This document shows positions 37,003-46,726 of a stretch of DNA of 64,000 nucleotides, in pieces (the stretch's first letter is position 1; each line of letters starts with the position of its first letter). Location of the stretch: the NCBI GenBank assembly GCA_045597945.1, contig JAZLLD010000058.1, positions 13,924 through 77,923 on the forward strand. Reading direction: 5' to 3'. The position numbers were made by a program, and so were the translations under genes. Source of the stretch: Colimorpha sp045597945 (lineage in GTDB: Bacteria; Bacteroidota; Bacteroidia; Bacteroidales; P3). The notes beneath the pieces were generated by a model, which was given only the letters and a program-made list of their open reading frames with translations, was not told the origin of the DNA and ran no database searches.

Positions 37003-37180
37003 TCTAAAAATTAGATAATCTAAGTTTCGCAAGCGAAACTTCAAACTGAAAGAAATTACCAGAAATTAGTCAGAAATTATTTTGTAACAAGTAATTCCTG
37101 ATTAACAATGACTTTCTCGGATTTTCACTGAAAATCCTCGTCTTTCAGTCCTTCTGGCCGAGCTTGCTCGGTCAGAAAAA
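37003..37180 (+). repeat. Two-hairpin dispersed element, copy 1
   Basis: CTAAAAATTAGATAATCTA, then hairpin AGTTTCGC-AA-GCGAAACT (37023-37040), about 110 unrelated bases, then CTTTCAGTCC and hairpin TTCTGGCCGAGC-TT-GCTCGGTCAGAA (37152-37177) followed by AAAACAAAC. The compact second copy is at 46727-46812. Confidence 0.75.
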
Positions 37181-37223
37181 CAAACAAACTGATGAGTTTT
37201 GCTTCTTTCCTAGATTTAGAGAC

Positions 37224-37254
37224 AAAAAAAGCCCCCGCATTTGCGGAGGCTTTT
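37224..37254 (-). terminator. Terminator of the small beta-barrel protein gene
   Basis: On the minus strand GCCTCCGC-AAAT-GCGGGGGC followed by TTTTTTT. The plus-strand reading also ends in TTTT, so it could work in both directions. Confidence 0.9.
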
Positions 37255-37278
37255 CATTATGCTAGATTCTAAATCAGA

Positions 37279-37740
37279 TTAGAAGGTGTAGCGAACAGCG
37301 AGGCAAGCACCCCAACCGAAGTTGCCCATACCGCAATGCTCGGGAACGAGGAGACGGTAGGTGGGACGAGCGTCGAGGGAGACCTGGAAAGGAATGCTGG
37401 GGATGTTGTATTCGATACCAATCTGGCCGCAGATGCCGAGGCCAAGACCGTGGTTGCTGCAGTAGTCGAGGTTCAGACCAGGACCAACATACCAGTTCAG
37501 GTTGTCAACGATACCGAAAGTCCACTGATAAACACCAGCCAGGTTGAACTCCTGGTCAGCACCACCGAGGTTGCTGAGACCGAGGTCGAACTCGAGACGG
37601 TTGGAACCGAGACCCTTCTGGAAGGAGATTTCTGCACCATAACCGGTACCACCACCGAAGCGGAGACCGATTGCGTTCTGAGCGTTAGCAGCGAAACCAA
37701 AAGCTACGATAGCTGCAAAGAGTACGATTAATTTCTTCAT
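37279..37740 (-). CDS. Small outer-membrane beta-barrel protein
   Basis: 153 residues. Signal peptide 1-20 (FAANA-Q), then alternating strands rich in Gly and aromatics (LRFGGGTGYGAEISFQ, FDLGLSNLGG) and a C-terminal aromatic residue (AVRYTF). The size suggests an eight-stranded barrel. Single gene with its own promoter and terminator. Function unknown. Confidence 0.75.
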   Translation of the reverse strand: MKKLIVLFAAIVAFGFAANAQNAIGLRFGGGTGYGAEISFQKGLGSNRLEFDLGLSNLGGADQEFNLAGVYQWTFGIVDNLNWYVGPGLNLDYCSNHGLGLGICGQIGIEYNIPSIPFQVSLDARPTYRLLVPEHCGMGNFGWGACLAVRYTF

Positions 37741-37785
37741 AATTTTTTAATTTAATTTTGTTTGTTTGTTTAGTGTTTGAAACTG

Positions 37786-37816
37786 CAAAATTACTTAATT
37801 TAATTGAATTGACAAA
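37786..37816 (-). promoter_or_regulatory. Promoter of the small beta-barrel protein
   Basis: On the minus strand TTTTG (complement of 37813-37817), 19 bases, TAATTTTG (37786-37793). The start codon is about 45 bases downstream. Confidence 0.65.
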
Positions 37817-37935
37817 ATATACGCAATGTTTTAACATTACGCCGATAGCGCAACACGCTGTGTTGCTGATGTTATAGGGTATTTTCACGAAGCATGGACA
37901 AGATGCAAAAATGGGGGTTGTTTATAAAAAAAATC

Positions 37936-37964
37936 TTGTGTGTCGGCTTTTTTTAGTACATTTG
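37936..37964 (+). promoter_or_regulatory. Promoter of nadE
   Basis: TTG (37936-37938), 18 bases, TACATTTG (37957-37964). It leaves a leader of about 90 bases. The rest of the divergent gap 37741-38057 holds two short hairpins (AATGTT/AACATT near 37825-37840 and GCAACAC-GCT-GTGTTGC at 37850-37866). Confidence 0.55.
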
Positions 37965-38057
37965 CATTTCCAACATTTAAGCGCTTTTCGCCTAAGTGGC
38001 TGAGAAAGTTGCCAATGGGATGTTTGGGTTTAATAATAATGATTAATATTTAAGAAA

Positions 38058-39614
38058 ATGAATATACATATTGTACAGCACGACATTGTTACCAACAATC
38101 CGGAAGAAAACATGAAGTGGGTTCTTGAAGAACTTGACAAGCCTGAAAGCCGCGAGGCTCTGCTGACGGTGTTCCCGGCCTGCACCCTGTGCGGCTCGCC
38201 GCTCTTTGGCTCGGTGGCCTACACCGACATCCAGAAGAGGGCGCAGATGTGCCTGCAGGAGCTGATCCAGAAGTCGGAGTACCGCGCATTCCTCATCGGC
38301 ATGCCTTTGCAGATTCAGGACAAGGGTTTGTGCAATGCCATCGTGTTTGTGCAGAACTGCGCCATCCGCGGCATTATCACAAAGAAATATCTTGCCCCCG
38401 ATGAGCAGAAATATTTTGTGCGCGGCGAGGGTGTGCAGGTGATACAGTACCAGGAGCAGTCGATAGCCATCGGCTTCTATGAGGACTTGAAGGAGCTCTC
38501 CAAGTCGCACATCGACCAGCCCGACAAGGGGGTGTGCTGCGGCTGCAATGGGTTTGACTACAACAAGCCCTACCGCATCCGCTACCGTATGCACAAGATT
38601 GTGGAGAATCTGAACGCATCGCTGGTGTTTGTGAACCGCATCGGCGGCGAGGGCAGCTTCCTGTTTGCCGGCGGCAGCATGGCGCTGAACGCCGCAGGGC
38701 AGGTGCTGTGCCAGTTCCCCTATTTCGAGGAACACCGCCAGAGCGTCGACCTGCAGCTGATGGAGGAGTGCCAGGATGAGAAGCCTGAGGCCGTGGAGCT
38801 GGTATACAAGGCTTTGATTATGGGCATTCGCGACTATTTCCGCAAGAATGGCGTGCAGCGCGCGGTGATCGGCCTCTCGGGCGGCATGGACAGCGCCATG
38901 GTGTGCGCACTGGCAGCGCAGGCACTCGGTCCGGAGAATGTGCATGGTATTCTGATGCCCTCACAGTATTCTACCGACCACTCGGTGAAGGATGCCGAAG
39001 ACTTGGCCTTGAACCTGGGTGTGAAATACGACATCGTGCCCATCAAGCCCCTCTTCAACCAACTGCGCGAGACCATGAAGCCGGTGTTTGGCGACAGGGC
39101 CGAGGATGTGACCGAGGAGAATATGCAAGCACGCCTGCGTGGCACCATCGTGATGGCCTACGCCAATAAGTTCGGCGCACTGATGCTGAACACTTCCAAC
39201 AAGTCGGAGGCCGCCATGGGCTACGGCACCCTTTATGGCGACTGCAACGGCGGTATCTCGGTTATCGGCGACCTCTACAAGACCGAGGTCTACCAGCTGG
39301 CCGAGTATATCAACCGCGACCAGGAGATTATTCCCGTGAACACCATTCAGAAACCCCCATCGGCCGAGCTGCGCCCCGGCCAGAAAGACAGCGACTCGCT
39401 GCCCGAGTACGAGGTGCTGGACGCCATCCTGAACCTGCATCTGGAAGAGCAGCTCTGCTACGATGAGATTGTGGAAGAGGGCTACGACCCCGAGGTGGTG
39501 GCCTTTGTGCTGCGCCGCGTGAAGCAGAACGAATGGAAGCGCATGCAGTGCCCCCCGCAGCTGAAAGTGTCGCCCATGTCGTTCAACCTGGACCGCAAAG
39601 TGCCCATCAGCTAA
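38058..39614 (+). CDS. nadE: NAD+ synthetase with degenerate N-terminal glutaminase (nitrilase) domain
   Basis: 518 residues. N-terminal nitrilase-like domain about 1-245 and C-terminal synthetase with P-loop IGLSGGMDSAMVCALA (near 272), NTSNKSEAAMGYGTLYGD and KPPSAELRPGQKDSDSLP. In glutamine-dependent NadE the first domain uses Glu, Lys and Cys, seen as FPELALTGYP, a conserved Lys, and ICEDLW. Here these read FPACTLCGSP (Ala41), KKYLAPDEQKYF (Lys kept, preceding loop shortened) and GFYEDLKE (Tyr141). The ammonia-forming cysteine is therefore absent and the enzyme should use free ammonia. Expected activity: deamido-NAD+ to NAD+. Confidence 0.85.
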   Translation: MNIHIVQHDIVTNNPEENMKWVLEELDKPESREALLTVFPACTLCGSPLFGSVAYTDIQKRAQMCLQELIQKSEYRAFLIGMPLQIQDKGLCNAIVFVQNCAIRGIITKKYLAPDEQKYFVRGEGVQVIQYQEQSIAIGFYEDLKELSKSHIDQPDKGVCCGCNGFDYNKPYRIRYRMHKIVENLNASLVFVNRIGGEGSFLFAGGSMALNAAGQVLCQFPYFEEHRQSVDLQLMEECQDEKPEAVELVYKALIMGIRDYFRKNGVQRAVIGLSGGMDSAMVCALAAQALGPENVHGILMPSQYSTDHSVKDAEDLALNLGVKYDIVPIKPLFNQLRETMKPVFGDRAEDVTEENMQARLRGTIVMAYANKFGALMLNTSNKSEAAMGYGTLYGDCNGGISVIGDLYKTEVYQLAEYINRDQEIIPVNTIQKPPSAELRPGQKDSDSLPEYEVLDAILNLHLEEQLCYDEIVEEGYDPEVVAFVLRRVKQNEWKRMQCPPQLKVSPMSFNLDRKVPIS

Positions 39615-39626
39615 TCGCATTGACCT

Positions 39627-40316
39627 ATGAAGAAATTGCTGCTTATTGCTTTGGTGGCCATAACCTGCATGGTGTCGTGCAAGACTGCCGCCGTGGAAGA
39701 GACTCAGCCTTGCGCCGTATGCGGACAAGCAGTGGCCAACGCTTCTGACACTTATTGCCAGGCCTGCCAGCAATGGCATGTAGACGACGTGATAAGCATC
39801 TGCTTGGCAGAAAAGTCGAAAGACCCCATTGCGGTGCTGGAGCACCTGATGTCGCAGGAATTCTGCCCCATGCACGGCCCACTGCACCATGTGCTGGTTG
39901 GAGCGTCGCTACTCACGGCCTACCACAACGCCGGTGGCCAGGTGGATTTGGAGTCCGCCCTCCCCACCCTCATTCGCCGGGGTATGGACATTCCGGGCGG
40001 CGCTTGCGGCCGTTGGGGAGCTTGTGGCGCATCGCTGAGCGCAGGCATATTCATGTCTATCATCACCGACAACTCGCCCTTTGCCACCGAGTCGTGGCAC
40101 CTTTCAAATCTGCTCACAGCCAAGGCATTGGAGCAGGTGGCCAACAATGGTGGCCCGCGCTGCTGCAAACGCGACTCGTACCTCTCCATCCTCACCACTG
40201 TTGATTTCGTGAAAGAGCATCTGGGCGTGGAAATGGAGAAACCCGTGGTCAGATGCACACGCTCGCAAATCAACGAGCAATGCATAGGTCAGAAATGCCC
40301 TTTCTCAGGAAAGTAG
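39627..40316 (+). CDS. DUF5714-family lipoprotein-like protein
   Basis: 229 residues. Signal with a lipobox-like MVSC at about residue 18. Two CxxC pairs follow (PCAVCGQ, YCQACQ), then EFCPMHGPLHHVLVGASLL, GGACGRWGACGASLSAGIF and a C-terminal CIGQKCPF, as in DUF5714 proteins. The many conserved Cys and His suggest bound metal. Family members are usually cytoplasmic, so a real signal would be unusual. It starts 12 bases after nadE. Confidence 0.65.
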   Translation: MKKLLLIALVAITCMVSCKTAAVEETQPCAVCGQAVANASDTYCQACQQWHVDDVISICLAEKSKDPIAVLEHLMSQEFCPMHGPLHHVLVGASLLTAYHNAGGQVDLESALPTLIRRGMDIPGGACGRWGACGASLSAGIFMSIITDNSPFATESWHLSNLLTAKALEQVANNGGPRCCKRDSYLSILTTVDFVKEHLGVEMEKPVVRCTRSQINEQCIGQKCPFSGK

Positions 40317-40334
40317 GTTGATGGAGTTTCGAGC

Positions 40335-40390
40335 GTAGTTGATGGCTTCCGCCCCACTCATAATTCACAATTCATAATTCATAATTGAAA
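40335..40390 (+). repeat. GC core plus CATAATTCACAATTCATAATT repeat before the helicase gene
   Basis: GGCTTCCGCCCCACT followed by tandem CATAATTCA units ending just before the start codon at 40401. Comparable to 17580-17665. Confidence 0.5.
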
Positions 40391-40400
40391 GAATTCGCCT

Positions 40401-42890
40401 ATGAACCGTAACCCGCAGATTGACCTGGCTGAGCGCTATGTGACCGAAACCGGGGTGTCTATCTTCCTTACCGGAAAGGCCGGCACCGGAAAGACCACCT
40501 TCCTCCACCATATCGTGGAACGATGCAGCAAACGCAGCGTGGTGGTCGCCCCCACAGGTGTGGCCGCGGTGAATGCCGGCGGCGTTACGATTCACAGCTT
40601 CTTCCAGCTGCCATTCTGCCCCTATCTGCCGGATGTGCCGGAACTGGTGACAGAATACCAACTGCCCGAGAGCAAGAAGCAGCTGCGGAAATCAAAGGTG
40701 GACATCATCCGCACGCTGGACCTGCTGATTATAGACGAGATAAGTATGGTGCGAGCCGACTTGCTGGATGCCATCGATGCCGTACTGTGCCGCTACCGCC
40801 GCAGCAGCAAACCCTTTGGCGGCGTGCAGTTGCTGATGATTGGCGATGTGCAGCAGCTGGCCCCCGTAGTCACCGAGGACGAGCGCCCCTACATGGAGCG
40901 AGTCTACCCCTCGCCATTCTTCTTCCACAGCAAGGCCCTGCGGCGGCTCAGCTATCTCACCATCCAGCTGACCACCATCTACCGCCAGCAAGACCCCACC
41001 TTTGTGAATCTGCTGAACAACATCCGCGACAACGTGTTTGACGAGGCCACCCTCGCCGCCCTCAACGCCCGGGTGGTTCCGCCGAATCAACAAATCAACA
41101 AACCAACACCCCAGGCACAAGACCCCATCCTCCTCACCACCCATAACTTTCAGGCCGACCGCGTCAACAAGCAACGCCTGGAAGCACTGACCACCGAGCC
41201 ATTCACCCTCACCGCAATCGTCGACGGCAACTTCCCCGAGTCGTCGGCACCCACCGACATCAATCTCACCCTCAAGCCGGGGGCGCAAGTGATGTTTGTG
41301 AAAAACGACTCTAGCGGCGGCCACCGATACTACAACGGCAAAATCGGCACCGTGGACGCACTGGTGCAAGGCGAGGACGGAACGGAGGTAAAAGTGATTG
41401 ATGAAGAAGGCGACACCATATTCGTGAACCGAGAGCGCTGGGAGAACATCAAATACGAGATAGACCCTGCCGACAACCAAATCAAACAGATTGTCGACGG
41501 CACCTTCGACCAATATCCCCTACGCACCGCCTGGGCCATCACCATCCACAAGGCCCAAGGTCTCACCTTCGACCGCGTCCAGGTGGATGCTGCCGCGGCC
41601 TTTGCCTATGGCCAGGTGTATGTGGCCCTCAGCCGCTGCCGCAGCCTAGAGGGGCTCACGCTCTTGTCGCCCATCACCGCCAAGAACTCCTTCGGCAGCA
41701 GCGACATAGAGAATTTCAACGCCACCCTCACCGCCCCCGAAGTGGCGGCACAAAACTTGAATACCTATCGCAACGAATACTACTACGAAAAGCTCTTTGA
41801 ACTCTTCGGTTTCAGCTCCTTACAGCACGATGTGGAGCGAATAGAACGCCTCTTTGCCAACAATCTGCGCCACACCTACCCCCTACAGACCTCCACCCTC
41901 ACCCAGCTTGTCGGCACCGAGGTGGCCGGACTTGAAGATGTGGCCGAGCGGTTCCGCCGCCAACTGGTGGGCATCAGTCAGCAACCCGACTCCGAGACAC
42001 TGCTGGCAGAGCGTGTGGCCAAGGCCACAGCCTATTTCCTAGAACAGCTGAAGATTATCGACGACAAGGTGCGCCCCCTGCTGGACATACCCATCGACAG
42101 CAAGGATACCAAGGCCCACATGAAAGACCTTGCCGAGGCCTATCTCACCTCCTTCGGCCTGAAGTCGGCCCTGCTGGCGCTAGTCAAGGCCAAAGGCTTC
42201 ACCATTGAGAGCTACCAAAAGGCCAAAGTCGACTTCACCCTGCAGAAGACCAAGAAGCAGAAAGACCCCCTGGCCGCCTTCAGCGGTGTGCGCTATCCCC
42301 GCCTGGGCCTCAGCCTCAGCCAGTGGCGGCGCAGTGTGGCCGAAGAACGCGGCATCCCCGTGTATGTCATCCTCCAGCAGAAAGCCCTCCTGGCCGTTGC
42401 CGACACCCTGCCCCGCTCCAAAGCCGAGCTGCAGAAGATTCCCGGCATCGGCAAGACCAAGGCCGCACAGTTCGGACAAGAAATCCTACAGGTAATCAAC
42501 GATTTCGTCAACGACAACCCCGACCTCTTCCCCCAGGGTGCCAGCCTGGATGTCTTTGAATCCCTGGCCCAAGAATCAGAACCCGACAAGCCCAAAGAGC
42601 CCATCTGGCAGCGTGCCGCCGCCCTATTCGCCGAGGGCAAAAGCATCGACGAGATTGCCGAGCAGCTCATGCGGGCCAAGAGCACCGTGGAGGGCTATAT
42701 CTTCAATGCCGTGGACCAAGGGGTGATGACTCCCGAACTGGTCCTCGATGCAGAGGGGCAGGATGAGATTATGACTTATCTGCTTGAAAATAGAGCACTC
42801 ACTTCGCTCAAGTCAGTCTATGACCATTTCGATGGCCGCTATTCCTATCTGCAGATTCGTGTGGCAAAAATGCTGAGTATGGATTTATGA
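40401..42890 (+). CDS. Pif1-like helicase with HRDC and helix-turn-helix C-terminal domains
   Basis: 829 residues. Superfamily 1B helicase core: Walker A LTGKAGTGKTTF (residues about 23-34), APTGVAAVNAGGVTIHSFF, Walker B LLIIDEISMV, GDVQQLAPV and the C-terminal AWAITIHKAQGLTFDRVQVD with YVALSRCRSLEGL. After about 560 come an HRDC domain (LPRSKAELQKIPGIGKTKA) and an HTH_40/RQC-like domain (LFAEGKSIDEIAEQLMRAKS). This architecture is widespread in Bacteroidetes and probably unwinds DNA structures during replication or repair. Alone on its transcript except possibly the next gene. Confidence 0.85.
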   Translation: MNRNPQIDLAERYVTETGVSIFLTGKAGTGKTTFLHHIVERCSKRSVVVAPTGVAAVNAGGVTIHSFFQLPFCPYLPDVPELVTEYQLPESKKQLRKSKVDIIRTLDLLIIDEISMVRADLLDAIDAVLCRYRRSSKPFGGVQLLMIGDVQQLAPVVTEDERPYMERVYPSPFFFHSKALRRLSYLTIQLTTIYRQQDPTFVNLLNNIRDNVFDEATLAALNARVVPPNQQINKPTPQAQDPILLTTHNFQADRVNKQRLEALTTEPFTLTAIVDGNFPESSAPTDINLTLKPGAQVMFVKNDSSGGHRYYNGKIGTVDALVQGEDGTEVKVIDEEGDTIFVNRERWENIKYEIDPADNQIKQIVDGTFDQYPLRTAWAITIHKAQGLTFDRVQVDAAAAFAYGQVYVALSRCRSLEGLTLLSPITAKNSFGSSDIENFNATLTAPEVAAQNLNTYRNEYYYEKLFELFGFSSLQHDVERIERLFANNLRHTYPLQTSTLTQLVGTEVAGLEDVAERFRRQLVGISQQPDSETLLAERVAKATAYFLEQLKIIDDKVRPLLDIPIDSKDTKAHMKDLAEAYLTSFGLKSALLALVKAKGFTIESYQKAKVDFTLQKTKKQKDPLAAFSGVRYPRLGLSLSQWRRSVAEERGIPVYVILQQKALLAVADTLPRSKAELQKIPGIGKTKAAQFGQEILQVINDFVNDNPDLFPQGASLDVFESLAQESEPDKPKEPIWQRAAALFAEGKSIDEIAEQLMRAKSTVEGYIFNAVDQGVMTPELVLDAEGQDEIMTYLLENRALTSLKSVYDHFDGRYSYLQIRVAKMLSMDL

Positions 42891-42911
42891 TTGTCAGACA
42901 AATTACCATAA

Positions 42912-44513
42912 ATGATAAAAAAATATTTCGCCTTTATACTCCTGATTCCCATAGCCCTACTCCAATTAGGCTGCCGTGGCGGTGATGCCGAAACGCAGAA
43001 ACCGGCACCCGGATTTGTGTATCTCAACAGCCAGGGCCATTTCGAGTTAGATGGCCAGGAATGGTTCCCGCTAATGATTAATTACAAAGTTGGATGGGTG
43101 AGAGAGGGTGATTCTGTGTGCGTCGTACCAGCCGATTATTACGAGAACTTCAGCCTACAACGTGGTCCACAAACCTGGTCGGATTCTTATCGGCTTGCCA
43201 ACCACCTGCGGCTGATGGCAGAGGAGATAGGTGCCAATGCGGTGCGCATCTGCATGAATACAGTCGTGCCTTCGGCTCAGGGATATTATTTCGAGACTGG
43301 TGGCGAGCGGGCCTATCTGATAGCCGACAGCAGTGCCATCTTTCGTGCCATCGACCGGATGTTACAGCCACTGCAAGAATTGAATATGAAGGCCATGCTG
43401 CTAATCAAGCAGCCCGTCGATGCCGAATTGACCCAATTTGTTGCGGCTCTGCTGCGTCACGAGGCCGGCAACAGTGCCATCTGGGCATGGGATTTCATGA
43501 ACGAGCCGCTCTATTTCGACTCTGTGCCTTACCGCCCCAAGAAAGAGGCCTTTGCCATGGTGGATGCGTGGCGCAAAATGGTGCGCGAATATGCTTCCTC
43601 CCATTTATTTACCATCGGTTTTGCCGAGCCTTTGGAAGTCTTTTCGTGGGATCCGTCGATGATGCCGGTCGACTTTGTTCAGATCCACACCTACCACCCG
43701 CTGCGGGTAGGTAGCGAGATGTACTGGTACGGCCGTTATTGCCAAAAACCGTGGATGGTAGGGGAGACCTCCTTGCCCGCCGACAATGACTCAGTGCCAT
43801 ACGAGTGGCAGCAGATTTTCATGCGTGAAAGTTTCCAATGCGCAGTGGATAATGGCGCTATAGGCTACGGATGGTGGGAGTTTCAAGATTGTGGATGGGA
43901 TATGGCCATCGAAGCACGCTACAGCGGCTTGCTGCACAGCGATGGCAGTTGGCATGGCATGGAGAACACCGGCCCCAAGCCAGCCTTGGCAGATTTCGCC
44001 ACCTTGAAGAACTTCCAGCGACATCATCCTCAACGGCCTGTAAACTATCAGAATATGCTTGGCTATCGCAACATCAAACTTTGCGGACGAGTGGTTGATG
44101 CCAAGTCCGGCCAACCTATTGAAGGTGCAGTGATTCGTGGATGGAACAACGACTGGTCAGTCGGGGTGAACACCTTCAGTATGGCTGATGGCAGTTTTAC
44201 GCTTTACAGCAACGACTACTGCCAGCACATAGCTGTCTCGGCACCCGGCATGACATTGTCGCAGTTCGATTTAGACGATGTCAGTTATGCCCCACGACTC
44301 TCAGCGGCGTCTTTGCCGAATCGCACCCTGGAGTACCAGCAGATTAGCCAGGTGCCATTCCTCGTCGACACCACCTCCATGCTTACCTTCCAGCCCGACC
44401 TTTTTGAGCATTGCCTCACCCATGCTGACCTCGGCGACGTGCCACTGCGCAAAGTGAGGCACAAGTTCTCTTTGCGTTGGTGGATTCGCCACCTCTTCAG
44501 TCACCAGCCGTGA
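42912..44513 (+). CDS. GH5-like glycoside hydrolase lipoprotein with carboxypeptidase-regulatory-like domain
   Basis: 533 residues. Lipobox LGC at about residue 18. A TIM-barrel resembling family 5 mannanase/cellulase covers about 35-360; the acid/base is E198 in FMNEPLYF and the nucleophile E285 in WMVGETSLP, with ANAVRICMN and YGWWEFQD supporting. From about 385 a carboxypeptidase-regulatory-like beta sandwich follows (KLCGRVVDAKSGQPIEGAVI, MADGSFTLYS). It is likely surface-anchored and acts on plant or host glycans. The substrate and exact GH family are uncertain, and there is no SusC/D pair nearby. Confidence 0.75.
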   Translation: MIKKYFAFILLIPIALLQLGCRGGDAETQKPAPGFVYLNSQGHFELDGQEWFPLMINYKVGWVREGDSVCVVPADYYENFSLQRGPQTWSDSYRLANHLRLMAEEIGANAVRICMNTVVPSAQGYYFETGGERAYLIADSSAIFRAIDRMLQPLQELNMKAMLLIKQPVDAELTQFVAALLRHEAGNSAIWAWDFMNEPLYFDSVPYRPKKEAFAMVDAWRKMVREYASSHLFTIGFAEPLEVFSWDPSMMPVDFVQIHTYHPLRVGSEMYWYGRYCQKPWMVGETSLPADNDSVPYEWQQIFMRESFQCAVDNGAIGYGWWEFQDCGWDMAIEARYSGLLHSDGSWHGMENTGPKPALADFATLKNFQRHHPQRPVNYQNMLGYRNIKLCGRVVDAKSGQPIEGAVIRGWNNDWSVGVNTFSMADGSFTLYSNDYCQHIAVSAPGMTLSQFDLDDVSYAPRLSAASLPNRTLEYQQISQVPFLVDTTSMLTFQPDLFEHCLTHADLGDVPLRKVRHKFSLRWWIRHLFSHQP

Positions 44514-44647
44514 GACGAGATTTCCGAGGTGTTCACACTGTGGAATGTGCCTCCCCGGACTCCCCAATGGCAGAATCAAAATCCTTGTAGGATGCAACTT
44601 TTTTGTTAAAAAATCGTATAAATTATTAATAATACAAAAAAAAGTCG

Positions 44648-44655
44648 TAACTTTG
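44648..44655 (+). promoter_or_regulatory. -7 box (TAACTTTG) ahead of the MFS transporter
   Basis: TAACTTTG lies 40 bases before the start codon at 44696. No TTTG at the standard distance. Confidence 0.5.
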
Positions 44656-44695
44656 CACTTTCATTTTAGAAAACAATAATTAAAAATATAAAAAT

Positions 44696-46345
44696 ATGAC
44701 AGAAACACTTAAAACACTCCGAGACAGTGCTGCTATGCGTTGGATTGCACTGCTTCTCTTGGCATTAGCCATGTTCTGCTCCTACATCTTTATGGACATC
44801 CTTTCGCCCATCAAAGACCTCATGATGTCTGAGCGCGGTTGGGATTCTACCGCATTCGGCACCATGCAGGGCGCTGAAACATTCCTCAATGTCTTCGTAT
44901 TCTTCCTCATTTTCGCAGGTATCATCCTCGACAAAATGGGTGTCCGTTTCACCGCAGTCCTCTCTGGCGTGGTCATGCTGATCGGTGCTGGCATCGAGTA
45001 CTATGCTATCTCCGAATCCTTCATCGGCAGCAGCCTTGAGAACTGGTTCAACACTCACCTCAACTACATCCCCGGCTTCGACGAACTCGGCGTATCTCCC
45101 TTCTACAAAGGCATGCCCGCTTCCGCCAAACTTGCCGCCATCGGCTTCATGTTCTTCGGTTGCGGTACCGAGATGGGTGGTATCACCGTCAGCCGTGGTA
45201 TCGTCAAGTGGTTCAAAGGCCGTGAGACCGCTCTTGCCATGGGCTCCGAGATGGCTCTCGCCCGCCTCGGTGTTGCCACCTGCATGATCTTCTCCCCCTT
45301 CTTCGCAAAACTCGGTGGCACCATCGATGTCACTCGTTCCGTTGCTTTTGGCGTCGTTCTGCTCTGCGTCGCCCTCATCATGTTCGTTGTCTATTTCTTC
45401 ATGGATAAGAAACTCGACGCCCAGACTGGCGAGGCTGAAGAAGCCGACGATCCTTTCAAAATCTCCGATATCGGCAAAATCCTCTCCTCCATGGGCTTCT
45501 GGCTGGTCGCTCTCCTCTGCGTCCTCTACTACAGCGCCATCTTCCCCTTCCAGAAATATGCTGTCAACATGCTCCAGTGCAACCTCACCCTCACCGAGGC
45601 CACCGAAGGTTTCTGGGCTTCCAGCTCCGTCACCATCGTTCAGTACTGCATCATGCTCCTCGTGGCTGTTGGCGCTTTCGCTAGCAACTTCTCCAAGAAT
45701 AAAGGTGCAAAGATTGGTCTGATGGGCATGGCTGTCGTAGCGCTCATCGTCTACTGCTACATGGGCTACATGCGCGGCACCGCCGAGACCATCTTCGCCG
45801 TATTCCCCCTCCTGGCTGTGGCCATCACTCCTATCCTTGGCAACATGGTTGACCACAAAGGTAAGGCAGCATCCATGCTCATGATCGGCTCCCTGCTGCT
45901 CATCCTCTGCCACCTCACCTTCGCCTTCATCCTGCCCATGTTCAAGGGCAATGCCGTTGGCGGCGTTATCGTGGCTTACGTCACCATCCTCGTCCTGGGT
46001 GCCAGCTTCTCTCTCGTTCCCGCAGCCCTGTGGCCCAGCGTTCCCAAGCTGGTCGACGAGAAAATCATCGGCTCCGCCTACGCCCTCATCTTCTGGATCC
46101 AGAACATCGGCCTCTGGCTCTTCCCCCTGCTCATCGGTAAGGTCCTGGACAACACCAACCCCGAGATTGTCGAAGCTGTCAACAACGGCACCATGACCGC
46201 CGCTGAGGCTTCCACCGCCTTCAACTACACCTGGCCCCTCGTCATGCTCGCCGCCCTGGGTGTTGCCGCCCTCATCATCGGCCTCATCCTCAAGGTTGTC
46301 GACAAGAAGAAAGGTCTCGGCCTCGAAGAGCCCAACATCAAGTAA
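44696..46345 (+). CDS. Major facilitator superfamily transporter
   Basis: 549 residues with about 12-14 membrane helices. FLIFAGIILDKMGVRFTAVL is the MFS motif A region after helix 2. It has a long extracytoplasmic loop around 100-130 (ESFIGSSLENWFNTHL) and a cytoplasmic loop near 240-255 (DAQTGEAEEADDPFK). Substrate unknown; related Bacteroidales proteins are annotated simply as MFS. Single gene with -7 box and strong terminator. Confidence 0.85.
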   Translation: MTETLKTLRDSAAMRWIALLLLALAMFCSYIFMDILSPIKDLMMSERGWDSTAFGTMQGAETFLNVFVFFLIFAGIILDKMGVRFTAVLSGVVMLIGAGIEYYAISESFIGSSLENWFNTHLNYIPGFDELGVSPFYKGMPASAKLAAIGFMFFGCGTEMGGITVSRGIVKWFKGRETALAMGSEMALARLGVATCMIFSPFFAKLGGTIDVTRSVAFGVVLLCVALIMFVVYFFMDKKLDAQTGEAEEADDPFKISDIGKILSSMGFWLVALLCVLYYSAIFPFQKYAVNMLQCNLTLTEATEGFWASSSVTIVQYCIMLLVAVGAFASNFSKNKGAKIGLMGMAVVALIVYCYMGYMRGTAETIFAVFPLLAVAITPILGNMVDHKGKAASMLMIGSLLLILCHLTFAFILPMFKGNAVGGVIVAYVTILVLGASFSLVPAALWPSVPKLVDEKIIGSAYALIFWIQNIGLWLFPLLIGKVLDNTNPEIVEAVNNGTMTAAEASTAFNYTWPLVMLAALGVAALIIGLILKVVDKKKGLGLEEPNIK

Positions 46346-46370
46346 CCTTTTCTTAAAAAGATACTCCCAA

Positions 46371-46403
46371 AACGCAGCAGCCCGCCCGGCTGCTGCGTTT
46401 TTT
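46371..46403 (+). terminator. Terminator of the MFS gene
   Basis: Stem AACGCAGCAGCC / GGCTGCTGCGTT with a 5-base loop, followed by TTTT. Confidence 0.92.
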
Positions 46404-46726
46404 ATCCCCATCCCCAAAACGCTATCTATTTTTTGACTACAGAAAGCACGAAATATACGGAAATTTTTCTTGCTACAGATGATTGTCGCAGTGGTGAAAA
46501 CGCGCAGAAATAGCCTTGCGTTGCAAGGCTGGAAGACACGAAAAAGCCGCACACAAGTTGAAGAGTTTAGCACGAACAAAGCGAATGGACGAAGTTTACT
46601 GAATGCCGGGCCAGGGCTGGCCGAGAATAAGAGAATGGCTGGCGCACCTCGTCATCGTCAAAATCCTCTCATCCCATGCCGCCTTTAGCGGCCAAGGTTC
46701 AAATTCCTGATAATTCTATATGTAAC

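Noticed and set aside
46470..46688. Frame of 72 codons after the MFS terminator
   Set aside because: No signal, domain or promoter, and the region is part of the repeat-rich gap.
46690..46720. GGTTCAAATTCC resembling a tRNA T-loop
   Set aside because: No matching acceptor, D or anticodon stems can be folded around it.
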